64,000 bases of DNA from Saussurea involucrata (lineage: Eukaryota > Streptophyta > Magnoliopsida > Asterales > Asteraceae). The notes under the pieces are model-generated. The model was given only the letters and a program-made list of their open reading frames with translations, searched no databases and had not been told where the DNA came from. The translations under genes were made by a program, and so were the position numbers. Position 1 is the first letter of the stretch. The number at the start of each line of letters is the position of its first letter. This document shows positions 21,091-33,000 of the stretch, one piece after another. The stretch spans positions 246,996,422 through 247,060,421 of the forward strand of contig CM066321.1 in assembly GCA_033807775.1 (NCBI GenBank), written 5' to 3'.

Positions 21091-24000
21091 ATGGTGCCAT
21101 CAACCGATCGTTTGAGTTTACCGGTGTCGGATCCTTCTTCTCAGCAAAGAGGCGGTGCTGGTGAACAGAGGATTTTCAAAGGATCCACTATGACCACTCG
21201 CGGTGCTTACGCTGCCGTTTCTTACATGTCTTGCGCTGGTATTCCTTTATATATCCATCTATCTACCCTATATTTCTGTATTTTCTAAGTGTGTTATCGA
21301 GTAAAGGAAGATTAAGTTTTGATGTAGGATAAGAATTATCGACAGTCGAATTACTAAGAGGGTGTTTGGGATTGCGTTTTGAGGGTGCTTATCTCCTTAT
21401 CGCGTCTTGTCACCGGAGAAATCACGAGGTGAGTGTTTGGATAAACTCCTTATCGCGTTTTGTCACCGGAGTTTTTGGTTGAAACGCGATTTTTTGAGAA
21501 GTAGGCGGAGACCTACTTTTCCAAAACGCGATTTTGAAACGTGATTTGAAACGTGATTTCTCCGACGCAATCCCAAACACCGCCTAATTGATGAACTTGT
21601 CAATGAGTTGATATTTTCGATGAAGAAAGTAGAGGATGATGAGAAGGGTTTGAGGGGTTTTGTAGAAATAGAGTATGTATCATGATTTATTTCTATGCTT
21701 TATTGTAGGTGAGGTATATCGGATCATATATATAATTATATGGAGAAGTTGAGATGAAAGTGAGAAGCGTGAGAAGTGGTTATCAACCGTTGGATGAGAA
21801 ATGGAGGCATATTAGGATGAGATGCACTGAAATAAGATGCCTCAGATCATTTCCTATCTAAGGCACAATTCATGGAAGGGCATTTGATTAAAAGTGATAA
21901 CGGTTCAGATACACTTCTCACGTTAACCTCAACTTCTCACACGATCCTTCGTCTATATACATATATGTTGTTTTTAGGTGAATAATGTATCATATGGATT
22001 TGAAGATGGAAACCTCTGTATGTCAAGATTGATGAAAACTATATCAATTTGATGGATAAAAAGTTGAGTTTTATAAGACGGACCACAAACTACCACCATG
22101 ACAACTGAAATGGTGGTTATCAATTTCTTATATTGCCGATCAACAATATGATTGAAAATAGTTAAGTAACCCATAATTTTAGGTTATAACGAACTTAAGA
22201 GAGAGATTGTGGTCGAAGAATTGTGGAATCAGAAAGTTTGCTATATGCTTTTAGTCTATGAATTTAGTGAATCTAACATCTTAGAAATTGATATGGCCCA
22301 TTTTTATCCATAGAGTGCTTTCATCCTATCTTATACATCTAAAAGTTTTTATGTTTTAGTTTCTCAACAATAAGGAAATAAAATGGGCACTAAGGAGATG
22401 CTTGGCATCTTAAGCAGTAATACGCGTACTTTAGCAATTTTGACTAGGGTGAGGTTTCCTCTTGTTTATTGTTCTAGTCAGCCAAATTGATTTCTTCTAT
22501 AATAATTATAGGCAGGAGGCATATTGGTTATGGGTGTGTTAGATCATCCGCAAATGAGATTGTTTTAACTGTTAACAATCTGTATGTTGGGAAATGAAAT
22601 TCTGTTTGACTCTTTCCTTTAAAGTTATTATATTATATATGAATAAAAGATTCTAAAGCTGTGGCATGCCGCTCTTAGTTTTTCTTTGGCTATGTTTTTA
22701 AACTAGGCTTCGCTTTGATTTTACAGTGATGCTGGTATTGTTCAACAAAGCAGCTCTTTCATCCTATAGTTTTCCATCTGCAAATGTCATCACACTATTT
22801 CAGGTACGAAACATAATCATTTCAAGAATAAGTTCCTTCGCATATTCACTTAATTGGTAAATATGATATTGGTAATTGGTTTATTGGGTTATTGTCATGA
22901 AGACCGTGATCTTTGACTTTTGCTTATTTCTTTCTACATGTTGTTGATTCTCATCCTAATTAAAGGTCAAATAACAGACGGAGCTAACTCTATAGATTTT
23001 TTCTCTTCCTCTCTCTCTCTCTCTCTCTCTCTTACACACACACCCTCATTGAAAGGGATGCCATGCTTTACCAGAAGACTGATGTGAGATCCTGATCTAG
23101 GTGTCTACTAAGTACCTTCACAGATCCCAAATTATACCAATTCAAGCATAATTAGCCACTGTTGTCCATCAACCTGCGATGAGATGACTACATCAACTGG
23201 ATATAGTGTTGAATTTTTAAAATTGCCTTTTTGCATGTGGGAACTTGACAACAACACTATCCTTGGTTGATTTGTGTTTGGCAAATAGGGTTAAGAACTT
23301 TTTCCTAACGTCTTCAGTGACTGAGGATTGCTACCATGTCATAGTATATTAGTATTATCATGCCACTCCATTATCTAGAAAGAGATGAATTAGACTTTTT
23401 GAAGTCAGAACTAGTACATACCAAATACTTAATTGATATGCATTTTGTTACTACTTCATCACCATATTCTTCGGATTTAGGTATTATGAAGTTCCATATA
23501 GATGTCAATTTTAATACAAACTTTTGAAATCTATATTAATGGTGTAGTTGAACAGTTAAAAGTTCAATAAAAAGGCAAAACATATCTATTTTGTTTTTAA
23601 ATGGAAGGAGTATATGTCATTTTAGGTGGCAACAAATAGATCATGAGCATGTAGTTCTGATTGGCTTCCAAAGCATATTTTGGATTGAATCTCCCAAATT
23701 TATGTTATTTGAAGGCTATCACATTTTTGGATATTGAACTCTTATCGACTTGAGATATTCAAACCTTACCCCATAAAGATAACTTAAACTCTTTTTAAAA
23801 CAGCTAACATGTGGTATCAACTGATGACATCAGAAGTAGTTCCGCTGCCATTAAGTCACCCGAGAAGATGGGTCAAGTGTCTAGTGTCTAAGTTCTTAAG
23901 GAATTCTTATGTACGCAATGAAAAAAACAACAAAGCCTTTATCACACAATCGACGGATCTCTGATATAAATCAAATTGATACTCAGCTTTATTGATAACT

Positions 24001-27000
24001 CGCACTCGTAACCGAATGCTTAAAGAAAAACTCCTGGCCTTCGAGACGCCTTCGAGACCCGGTCCAGACTAGTGACTTTGCAAAATAAAACCTACTCGAA
24101 ACCCTAAGGTGATCGGCCCTTATATGGGAACCGATCCCTCTCTCCTAAATCGATAAAATAGGAAACAAGATAATAATTAACTAAATAAGATAATTAATTT
24201 AGAAAATTAACAATCAGCCCCCTGGAGTTAGCCGACTCCCCTGTGTCTCTGATAGGTCCGACCCCAGCGCTCCTTTCGGTTCGTATCATCACCCCCGCCC
24301 CAAAGAACCACCTTGTCCTCAAGGTGGAAGTCTGGAAATTGCTTTTGAATATGCTCCCCTGGCTCCCAAGTTGCCTCAGACACCGGACGATCCTTCCAAC
24401 GAGTCAAAACTTCAGCTCGGCCATCCTTTCCTCTCGTCCCCAACACCTCCTCAGTTCAGTAACACCTCCATATCATCCGTCAACCCCTTTGGTAACTCCG
24501 GGGTAGCCTCTTGAGCACCGATAGCTTTTTTCAACTAAGAAACATGAAACACGGGATGAATTGCTGCTCACGCCGGTAGTTTCAAACGGTAAGCCACCGC
24601 GCCTATCCTCTCCAATATCTCGAAAGGCTCATAGAACTTGGGTGGTAGCTTAGCATTGATCCTTCTAGCCACGGTCCCCTGTCGGTACGGTCGTAACTTT
24701 AGATACACCAATTCCCCAACCTCAAATTGCACATACTGCCTTTTTCCATCCGCCTGGGCCTTCATAATTTGCTGAGACCTGAGCAGATGAGTCTTCAGTT
24801 TCCCCAATACTCTATGCTGTTAAAATCGCGATATATCGCCGATATATCGAAAATCGATCATACTCAAAATATCGGTGTAAAAAATCGGCCAAAATATCGG
24901 CCAGCGATATATTGGCGATATTGACCGATATATCGGTCGATTTTGCCGATTTTTAGGTCCAAAAAGCGCCCAAAATCGCGATTTTTTAAAAGGGTGTTTT
25001 TCTTCTTCTTAGCTTCTTTCTGTTCCAGTTCCAGAAATTTCCAAAAAATTGAAACTGGGTCAAAAACAAAAATTAGCAAAACCAAGCCGTGCGAGCTCGA
25101 GATTCGTGTCCGCAGGTCGCGCCCACACACAAGTTCGGCGATTTTAGCTTACGAAATCCTCAATCGGCACCCCCCCCTGCGCGCGGGTAGGTATTGGAGT
25201 AAAATCATTCAAAGGAGCTTGTAAACCTCACACTTTCATGGTTATAAACCATTAAGGTTTTACTCTTTCTTCCTATGTAGGATACATTCCCACACCCACT
25301 TGGTTTTTGCTAATTTCATCTAAGTACTCATCTTTGAGTATCGATATCTCATTCACTCATACTCGGTTTTGGACACATTATGCATCGTTTCGAAGCTCTC
25401 GTTAAGGAGAACACAAACCCACTAAGAGTTAATTATATATAATACATATATATGTATTTAAATGTGTCCAAAGTTAGTAAAAACATATATTTTTTACTAA
25501 ATTTTCCAACATATATATATATATATATATATAATTCTTAAAAATATTATATAAACCGATATTCCGATATATCACCGATATTTCCGACATATCGAATATC
25601 GGTCCTTGACCGATATCGCACCGATATCCGATTTTAACAGCATAGCCAATACTCCATCCCTTTCACGCAAGAATTGATCATCCACCTCAAAAGTAGACGC
25701 TGCCTCGTGATCGTATTCAGTCAAATGAGGCGGATCACGCCCATATAAAACCTTGAAAGGCGTCATACGAATAGACGAATGGTAGGAAGTATTATGCCAG
25801 TATTCGGCCCATGGCAACCATCGAACCCACTGTTTGGGCTTAGAAGACGCAAAGCATCGGAGATAAGTCTCCAAACTCCGGTTCACCACTTCCGTTTGCG
25901 GTGCTCCGCTTGAGCAAAGTACCCTGATATTTAAACAACTCCTGCCAAAAGTGACTAAGGAACACCTTGTCACGATCCGACACAATAGTCTTCGGAACCC
26001 CATGTAACCGCACAATCTCCTGAATAAAAACCACCGCCACCGAAGCCGCTGTGTACGGATGCTTAAGGGGAATGAAATGGGCGGATTTACTCAAACAATC
26101 CACCACCACTAGAATCACATTATACCCCGACGATTTCGGTAACCCGTCAATAAAATCAATAGATAGATCCTCCCAAATACGATCCGGCAAGTCTAAGGGT
26201 TGGAGCAAACCGGACGGAGCCATATTCGAATACTTATGCCGCTGACAAACACCACACTCCGATACTAACTTGGCGATGTCCCGACGCATACCGATCCAAA
26301 AAAAATCAGCGGCCATCCGATGGTACGTTTTCTGCTCCCCTTCATGTCCCCCAACCACACTCCCATGAATCTCCTGAAACAACCGTGGGATCCAACGAAA
26401 GGTTCGGGGAAGTACCACCTGTCCCTTGTAACGCACCACCCCAGAATCAATCGTATACCCCTCCAATGCTCCTCCGTCAACCCCAATCTGTTTTCTCAAG
26501 TCTACCATCTAGAGATCATCCCGAAACTCATTTAGCATAGAATCATCAAACCGGATCCGCGCTACCGCGATGGCCTGCAACACCTCATCTCCTCCCCTTC
26601 GCGACAACGCATCAGCTGCCTTATTCTCCTTACCGGCTCGATAAATAATTTCGAAGTCATATCCGGACAACTTTGATATCCATTTCTGGTGTTCCCCGGC
26701 TACCACCCGTTGTTCCAACAAATATTTCAAGCCCTTTTGATTTGTGATCACCGTGAACCGCCGTCCCAGTAAATACGGTCTCCATTTCTGAATGGTTAGA
26801 ACAATAGCCATAAGCTCCCGTTCGTACACAGATTTGAGCTGAGCCCGCGCGCCGAGAACTTGACTGAAATACGCAATGGGCCGGCCCTCCTGCATCAATA
26901 CCGCCCCTACCCCTTGACCCGACGCGTCTGTCTCGATAGTAAATTTCTTGGAAAAGTCCGGCAGGGCGAGAACGGGAACCTCGGTCATGACCCGTTGCAG

Positions 27001-30000
27001 TGTACGAAAGGCCGTAGTGGCCTCATCTGTCCAACGAAACCCATCTTTCTTTAGCAAATCTGTTAGCACACGTGCAATCTTGCCATACCCCTGCACGAAT
27101 TTACGGTAGTACCCCGTCAAACCAAGAAACCCCCGCAGCTCCCTCACGTTTTTGGAAAGGGGCCAGTTCACCATAGCGAAAATCTTTGAAGGATCGGCCA
27201 TCACCCCGTTCTTAGTAACAATATGACCCAAATAATCCACCCGGTCCTGCTCGAACACACTTTTTTCGGTTACAGTAAAGCTGCTCAGTCCTCAAGCAGT
27301 CGAATGCCACCTTCAAATGTTCGATATGCTCTGTCACGCTTTTACTATAAACCAGGATGTCGTCAAAGAATACCAACACAAACTTCCGCATATACGGTCG
27401 GAACACTCTATTCATCAATGATTGGAACGTAGAGGGCGTATTAGTCAAGCCGAACGGCATAACTAAGAACTCGTAGTGACCCTCATGGGTGCGAAAGGCG
27501 GTCTTATGAATGTCAGCCTCTCTCATTCGTATCTGATGGTACCCCGATTTCAGATCCAGCTTACTGAAAACCGCCGCGCCGTGCAATTCATCCAATAACT
27601 CGTCCATTACCGGGATCGGAAATTTATCAAGAACTGTGGATTTATTGAGGGCACGATAATCCACACAAACCCTCCAGCTGCCGTCTTTTTTCTTAACCAA
27701 CAAGACGAGACTAGAGAATGGGCTAGTGGTCGGCCGAATGATCCCAGCCTCGATCATCTCCGCAACCAAACGTTCAATCTCATCCTTTTGTAGCTGGGGG
27801 TACCGGTAGGGCCGTACATTGATCGGTTTCGATCCTCCCTTGAGCGTGATCGCATGCTCATGATCCCTCGGGGGTGGTAAACCTGCGGGTAACACAAAGA
27901 CATCTGCATATAGGGTTAGTAAATCATCTAGTGTTGGGTGTACTTGTGACCCCTCGGTTTCGGTCACTAATAAGCTAGTGAGGTCAACCAGATACCCTTC
28001 ACTAATGTCCGGTATAGCCCGGGCCAAAGCCTGTAACGAGGATTCTGACCGACGTAGACCTGGTTCACCCCTCAGTGTTACCCGTTCCTTTCCATGCTGA
28101 AAGGTCATCGTGAGCTCCCTCCAATTCACCCGTTTGTCGCCCGGCTTAGCCATTTGATGCCCAAAATCACATCCGTGCTCCCTAGTTTCAAGGGATAGAA
28201 GTCCTCCGTTACGCGGATCCCGGGTAGTTCAAGTTCCACCGCCCGACAAATTCCAAAACTCTGTTCCGTTTTTCCGTTCTCTAGCGTCACTCCCGTACCC
28301 TGACGCCCTGTGACCTGCAGCTGTAATGGCGCAATCAACCGCAAGGATAAAAAATTATGGGTTGCCTCACTGTCAATAAGCACCACCGCCTCCTTACCCC
28401 GAATGATTCCCCTGAGTTTCATTTTCATGGTGTGGGGAGAAGTAATGCCTACTACCGAATGTGCCGACACTTCAACCGCATCTAAATGGACATGTTCATT
28501 TGGCTGGCCCGCCTCTTCTTCGGAATCACCTTCTCCTTCATAAATGACCATAACCTTTAAAGTTTTGTCAGGGCATTTGTGTCCCGACGCGAATTTCCGT
28601 TGCAACGAAAACAAAGGCCCTTCGCCCGTTTATCCGCCAATTCTGTCTCGGTCATCCGTCTAAAAGCCGGTCTTCCCTCAGCCGCTGGAGGTCGTTGCCC
28701 CCAGCCGGGGTAGTTCCCGTCGGCCTAACCCCTCCCCCTCCGGTGGCCTGCATCGCCCCACTTTTCGGGCTGCTCTTTCCCTGTTTTCCAAGACCCCCCA
28801 TTCGGTTCTCGTCAATCATGATAGCTAATTTCATAGTCTGTCCCAGCCCCTTAGGTTGCAGAACCCGCACTAAGGTGCATAAATCGGATTTCAACTCTTT
28901 TAAGAATGTACCCTCCCAACACTTTTTCAGAAATATCCAACTGGGCAGATAAAGACTCAAACAGACTGACATATTCTCTCGCCGTCCCCTCTTGTTTCAT
29001 TGCCAGAAATTGTTCATACAGATTACCGTCCCAGGACGGTTGGAAACGGTCTAACAGGCGGGATTTCAAATGTTCCCAACAACGGAACGGTTCACGTCGG
29101 TCACTCCACCGGTACCATGACAAAGCTTGCCCCTCCATACACAACACCGTTGCCCTTAGCTTTTCCCCCGTAGTCACCAAACTCTGTATGTCAAAAACTC
29201 GTTCCACCTTACACACCCAACCATACACGTCCTCCCCCTCAAACAGTGGCATTTTCAATTTCCTCAAACGGTAATCAGTTCCCGCTAACGATACATTTTC
29301 CTCGGACGGTCCTGACCCCGAACCTGACCCGCGGCCCCATGGTGGCAGCCCAGTTTGTCCCCACGAAAAAATTTCCGGTCCCGAATACGAGACTCCTTGA
29401 CTAGTAACTGGTGGAAATTTACCTGAAAAAGAGCAGAGCAGTTGACCTCCTGGAATTGCGGCATCGGAAACCCGTGCTCATCAAAAACCAGGCCCGACGA
29501 TTGGAAAAACGGCTGGGTGCTGACCGCCGCTGTTGGTACGGCCGTCGTGGGAGTCGACGGCGGCCTGAGACCTGCGCCTGTTGCAGCAGCAGCTTCATCA
29601 CCTCCGCGTGCTGCTTTGCCGTTTCTGCCCTCAAGGATTCAATCGAGTTCTCCAGTTTTTCGAATCTTTCCCCTCCTCCGTCTTGTATTGAGTCAAATCA
29701 TTCTCTACATCCCCAATCTTTGTCATGGTTGCCCAAAAAAATTCACAGGTTGCAGGATGACGGCTCTGATACCAATTTGATATAAATCAAATTGATACTC
29801 AGCTTTATTGATAACTCGCACTCGTACCCGAATGCTTAAAGAAAAACTTCTGGCCTTCGAGACCCAGGTAATCTCTAGACTAGTGACTTTGCAAAATAAA
29901 ACCTACTCGAAACCCTAGGGTGATCGGCCCTTATATGGGAACCGATCCCTCTCTCCTAAATCGATAAAATAGGAAACAAGATAATGATTAACTAAATAAG

Positions 30001-33000
30001 ATAATTAATTTAGAAAATTAACAATCAGCCCCCGAGAGTCAGCCGACTCCCCTGTGTCTCTGTGTCTCTGTGTCTCTGATAGGTCCGACCCCAACGCCCC
30101 TTTAGGTTCGTATCAATCTCATTCCGCAACAACAACTAACGACGACCATTACTACAACTATCACTAGAAGAAGGCCCGTGTTCAAAACTATTTAGGCTAG
30201 AGTCTATGCTGTTAATATCGGTGATATAGTGGATTTCGGACCTGGAGAAAATATGGGTTCCGATAATATCTGTGATATTTGCCGATATTGCAACGATTGT
30301 TTTACAAAAATATCGGTCTGATATACCGATATTTTGGAGATGGTTTTTTTGGCCTTTTTTAATGATTATTGGGCTTTTATATATTTACTTGGGCTTTTTA
30401 TGATGATAGTCAACTAGTCTAAGTTAGGTTTCCATTTTTCCATCGTTCTCTTCTACGGTTCTACCTATCGGTCGACGCCTTCTTCACAACCACTGAACCT
30501 ATTGCTTGCGATTAGCTCGTTTATGAACACTTTTCCTATTTGTTTTGTGAAACTTGTTTAAGTTGATGTTTTGATGTTGAAAATATAAATTTAATTAATG
30601 CATATGATATATTCATGGACGCATACATATATATATATATTAGTTCTAGGGTGCGTTTCATTTACAAACTAAGCAATTTGTACAAACTTTGCAAACCACT
30701 ATATTAGGAAACAACATATATATTTATGGTAATTATTATGATTCATTAATAATGATTGTGATATATATGGAAGATGATAACGTTCATTAATTATGATCAT
30801 GACTTTATATTAGGAAACATAATAAAATCAGATATTGATTAGAGTTGGAACGGCTAAGATTGGTTTGCAGGGTTTGTACAATCTATTTGGTTTGTAACGG
30901 AAACGGACCCATTAGTTCTAAGATACATATTATATGAACCAATATTTTTGGACTGATATATCCGATATTTTGTATTTTGACCGCTGTAACAGCATCATGT
31001 AGAGACGTAGAGTCCATTCCTAGTTTGATGCTAGGAAGTTAGGTATGACTTACGAGTGTTGCATACTTGCATCTCCTTTGAAATGAGCTAGGATAGACTG
31101 CAACATTGTGTTGGTGTTATGTTTACTTCACTATATGGAAGGAGTTCCTGTAAACTGCTTAATATATGTGTATTTCCAATAGCTCCAGAGTAAGGTACAA
31201 ATGATATAAAAGAATAACCTAAAGGCTGGGTACCAGTTGCCAAATAACGATGATGACAAGAGAAATATGATGGTGAAACCAAAAAAGCAAGTATAAAGAG
31301 GTGACTCTAGGTTTTGACTCATGAATGGCGTCCTGTAGTGGATTTTATTCTATCATCAAGAATATCTGTTCTCTACTTTCCACAAAATATGCCTTTCCTA
31401 ATTACTTGCTTTTAGGAAATACATACTGCATCTTCCGCATCCCTATCAACACAATAAAATTGCACTTCAGATATTGCATTTTATTCCATCTTAATATAAT
31501 CTTCAGATAACAATCTTGTCTTGAAATGTCAGTTGACATCAATACCCTGCCTAATTTCACCAATGTATGGCACTGGTGAGATACCATCCACTTAGGAGAT
31601 TATAAATGTATGTAGAGAGATGCTCGGACTTAGTTGAGAACGAGTTATTCAACTCTCGTATCTAAGGTTGATTTATTAGTTATATCCTTTTTCCTGAGTA
31701 CTCTTACCTGGCAAATAGTCTCACCGATTAACACTATATCTCTAAGTAAAGACTTGGCTAACTATACTATACTATGCTTTTGTATTTGTTTTACTAATCT
31801 TCTTCATCTCCAGTTCTTTAACTTTTAATGCTGGCTTATCTAGTGAAATGGAATTGGCCTATCACATATTTGTCGTTAATCATTTATATCTTTCATTTTA
31901 TGCAGATGATATGCTCATGTTCTTTTCTTTACCTTTTACGCCGATGGAAACTCATCTCTTTTAGTTCCGGGGATACGTTGCCTCTCACCGATACCTCAAC
32001 GAGGTTCGTGTCATTGCAGACTATGATTCACACGTCACCTCTAGCACTGACTTATTTGCTTTACATGGTATGTGCACAGTCTAATTTAGAGCTTTCCGTG
32101 TATAGCATTTCTTTTATTTGTATTTATACATTTCGTGTTCCTACTTTTTTGTTTCTTGTTGAAAGCTAGCTACTATGGAGTCTGTACGAGGAGTAAATGT
32201 ACCCATGTACACCACGCTTAGGAGGACAACAGTGGTATTTACAATGTTTGTGGAGTTTGTCATGGTGGGTCAGAAGTATACCCGTTCTGTAATTGGAAGG
32301 TAATCATTTATATTTTATTTCTATGTTTCTTGCGGCTCATATATTTGTAGTCACAAATGAGTGATGCAAGTAATCAAGCATCAGTGTAGTGTTTGTGCCA
32401 ATTCTGGTTAACTGCTCTAATCTAGCCTCAAATTTTAAATACTTCTTCCATCCAGAAATGAAAATGGTAGATTTGGACTTTCAATGTGCATGTGTTATAC
32501 TATTGGTTTCTAAATTTGAAATATATGTGGATTTAGTTACAAAGTCAACACCATAACACCACCAAGGCACCAACATTTTACTTTTGGTTATATTTGTATA
32601 AACTCGGTGTAGTTTGATTTTTTTTTTAAATTTATATAAAAGGAATGTTGTTTAGCTTGTTTAAGATGAAAGTCAAAGTTTGTTTTTTTTGCTTTGTTTT
32701 AGAACAAAATATCCAACTATTGTAAACTACCCAAAGATTAATGACAGATTTTGAGACAATTTCAACCACGTTTTTCGTTGTTAAATATGTGTGATTCAAT
32801 ACAATTTAATGCTCCCAAACTTAATTTTGTGCCTTACAAATGGACCTGGATACACCGTTTGTGTTTAGGAATAAACGATTCAGTTTCATTCAAAAAATCT
32901 TTTTATGGGAGCTTTTGTACATCTACTTGTGTAATTTGTCTTTTTGCAAATATTTTCTGTTTGCAAGTATGATTCTAACTCCTGCATTTAACTCAAAAAA

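Larger units (their letters stand above)
24228..29726 (-). pseudogene. gag-pol of element B, frameshifted and interrupted
   Basis: Probable start ATG at 29726. The gag part has a helical N-terminus (about 29640-29540) and a gag core at 29267-28851, then shifts frame. A zinc-knuckle remnant and protease (28614-28126) read VLIDSEATHNF, with Glu where the catalytic DSG/DTG motif needs Gly. RT (28153-27212) has FFDD and shifts frame after the palm. Thumb and RNase H (27258-26509) have TDASGQGVGAVL but ITNQKGLKYL, with Asn in place of a catalytic Asp, and end in a stop. Integrase (26508-25840, then another frame to about 25650) has the HHCC finger and SDRDKVFLSHFW. A MITE interrupts it at 25645-24812. 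The C-terminal domain and chromodomain (VLTRWKDRPVSEATWEP) follow in separate frames. Confidence 0.9.
23962..30115 (-). mobile_element. Chromovirus-type Ty3/gypsy element B (Reina-like) in intron 2
   Basis: 6154 bp with 327- and 338-bp LTRs (TGATATAAAT...GTTCGTATCA), flanked by ATCTC at 23957-23961 and 30116-30120. The initiator-Met primer site is at 29762-29774 and the polypurine tract at 24289-24308. It encodes gag, protease, RT, RNase H, integrase and a chromodomain, all decayed. Without the 834-bp MITE inside it the element would be about 5.3 kb, which with short LTRs suits the Reina lineage. It lies antisense to the host gene, so its own poly(A) signals do not face the gene's transcription. 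Confidence 0.93.
22804..31905 (+). other. Intron 2 of the transporter gene, 9.1 kb
   Basis: Begins CAG/GTACG and ends TTTATGCAG/ATG. Contents: unassigned sequence to 23961 with a (CT)n(CA)n microsatellite at about 23010-23043; retrotransposon B 23962-30115; hAT-like MITE 30204-30997 containing a MULE-type MITE; and unassigned sequence 30998-31905 where several short ORFs on both strands have no recognisable family features. Confidence 0.8.

Noticed and set aside
29411..29785. Plus-strand ORFs of 112-124 codons
   Set aside because: Shadows of the B gag N-terminus, which reads on the minus strand with an amphipathic helix.
31088..31828. Possible gene fragment in intron 2
   Set aside because: Several short ORFs of 60-64 codons on both strands, with no conserved motif, consistent frame or splice structure.
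32440..32720. Stowaway-like end (TACTTCTTCCATCC) in intron 4
   Set aside because: Only one end is recognisable; no inverted partner or TA duplication could be found.
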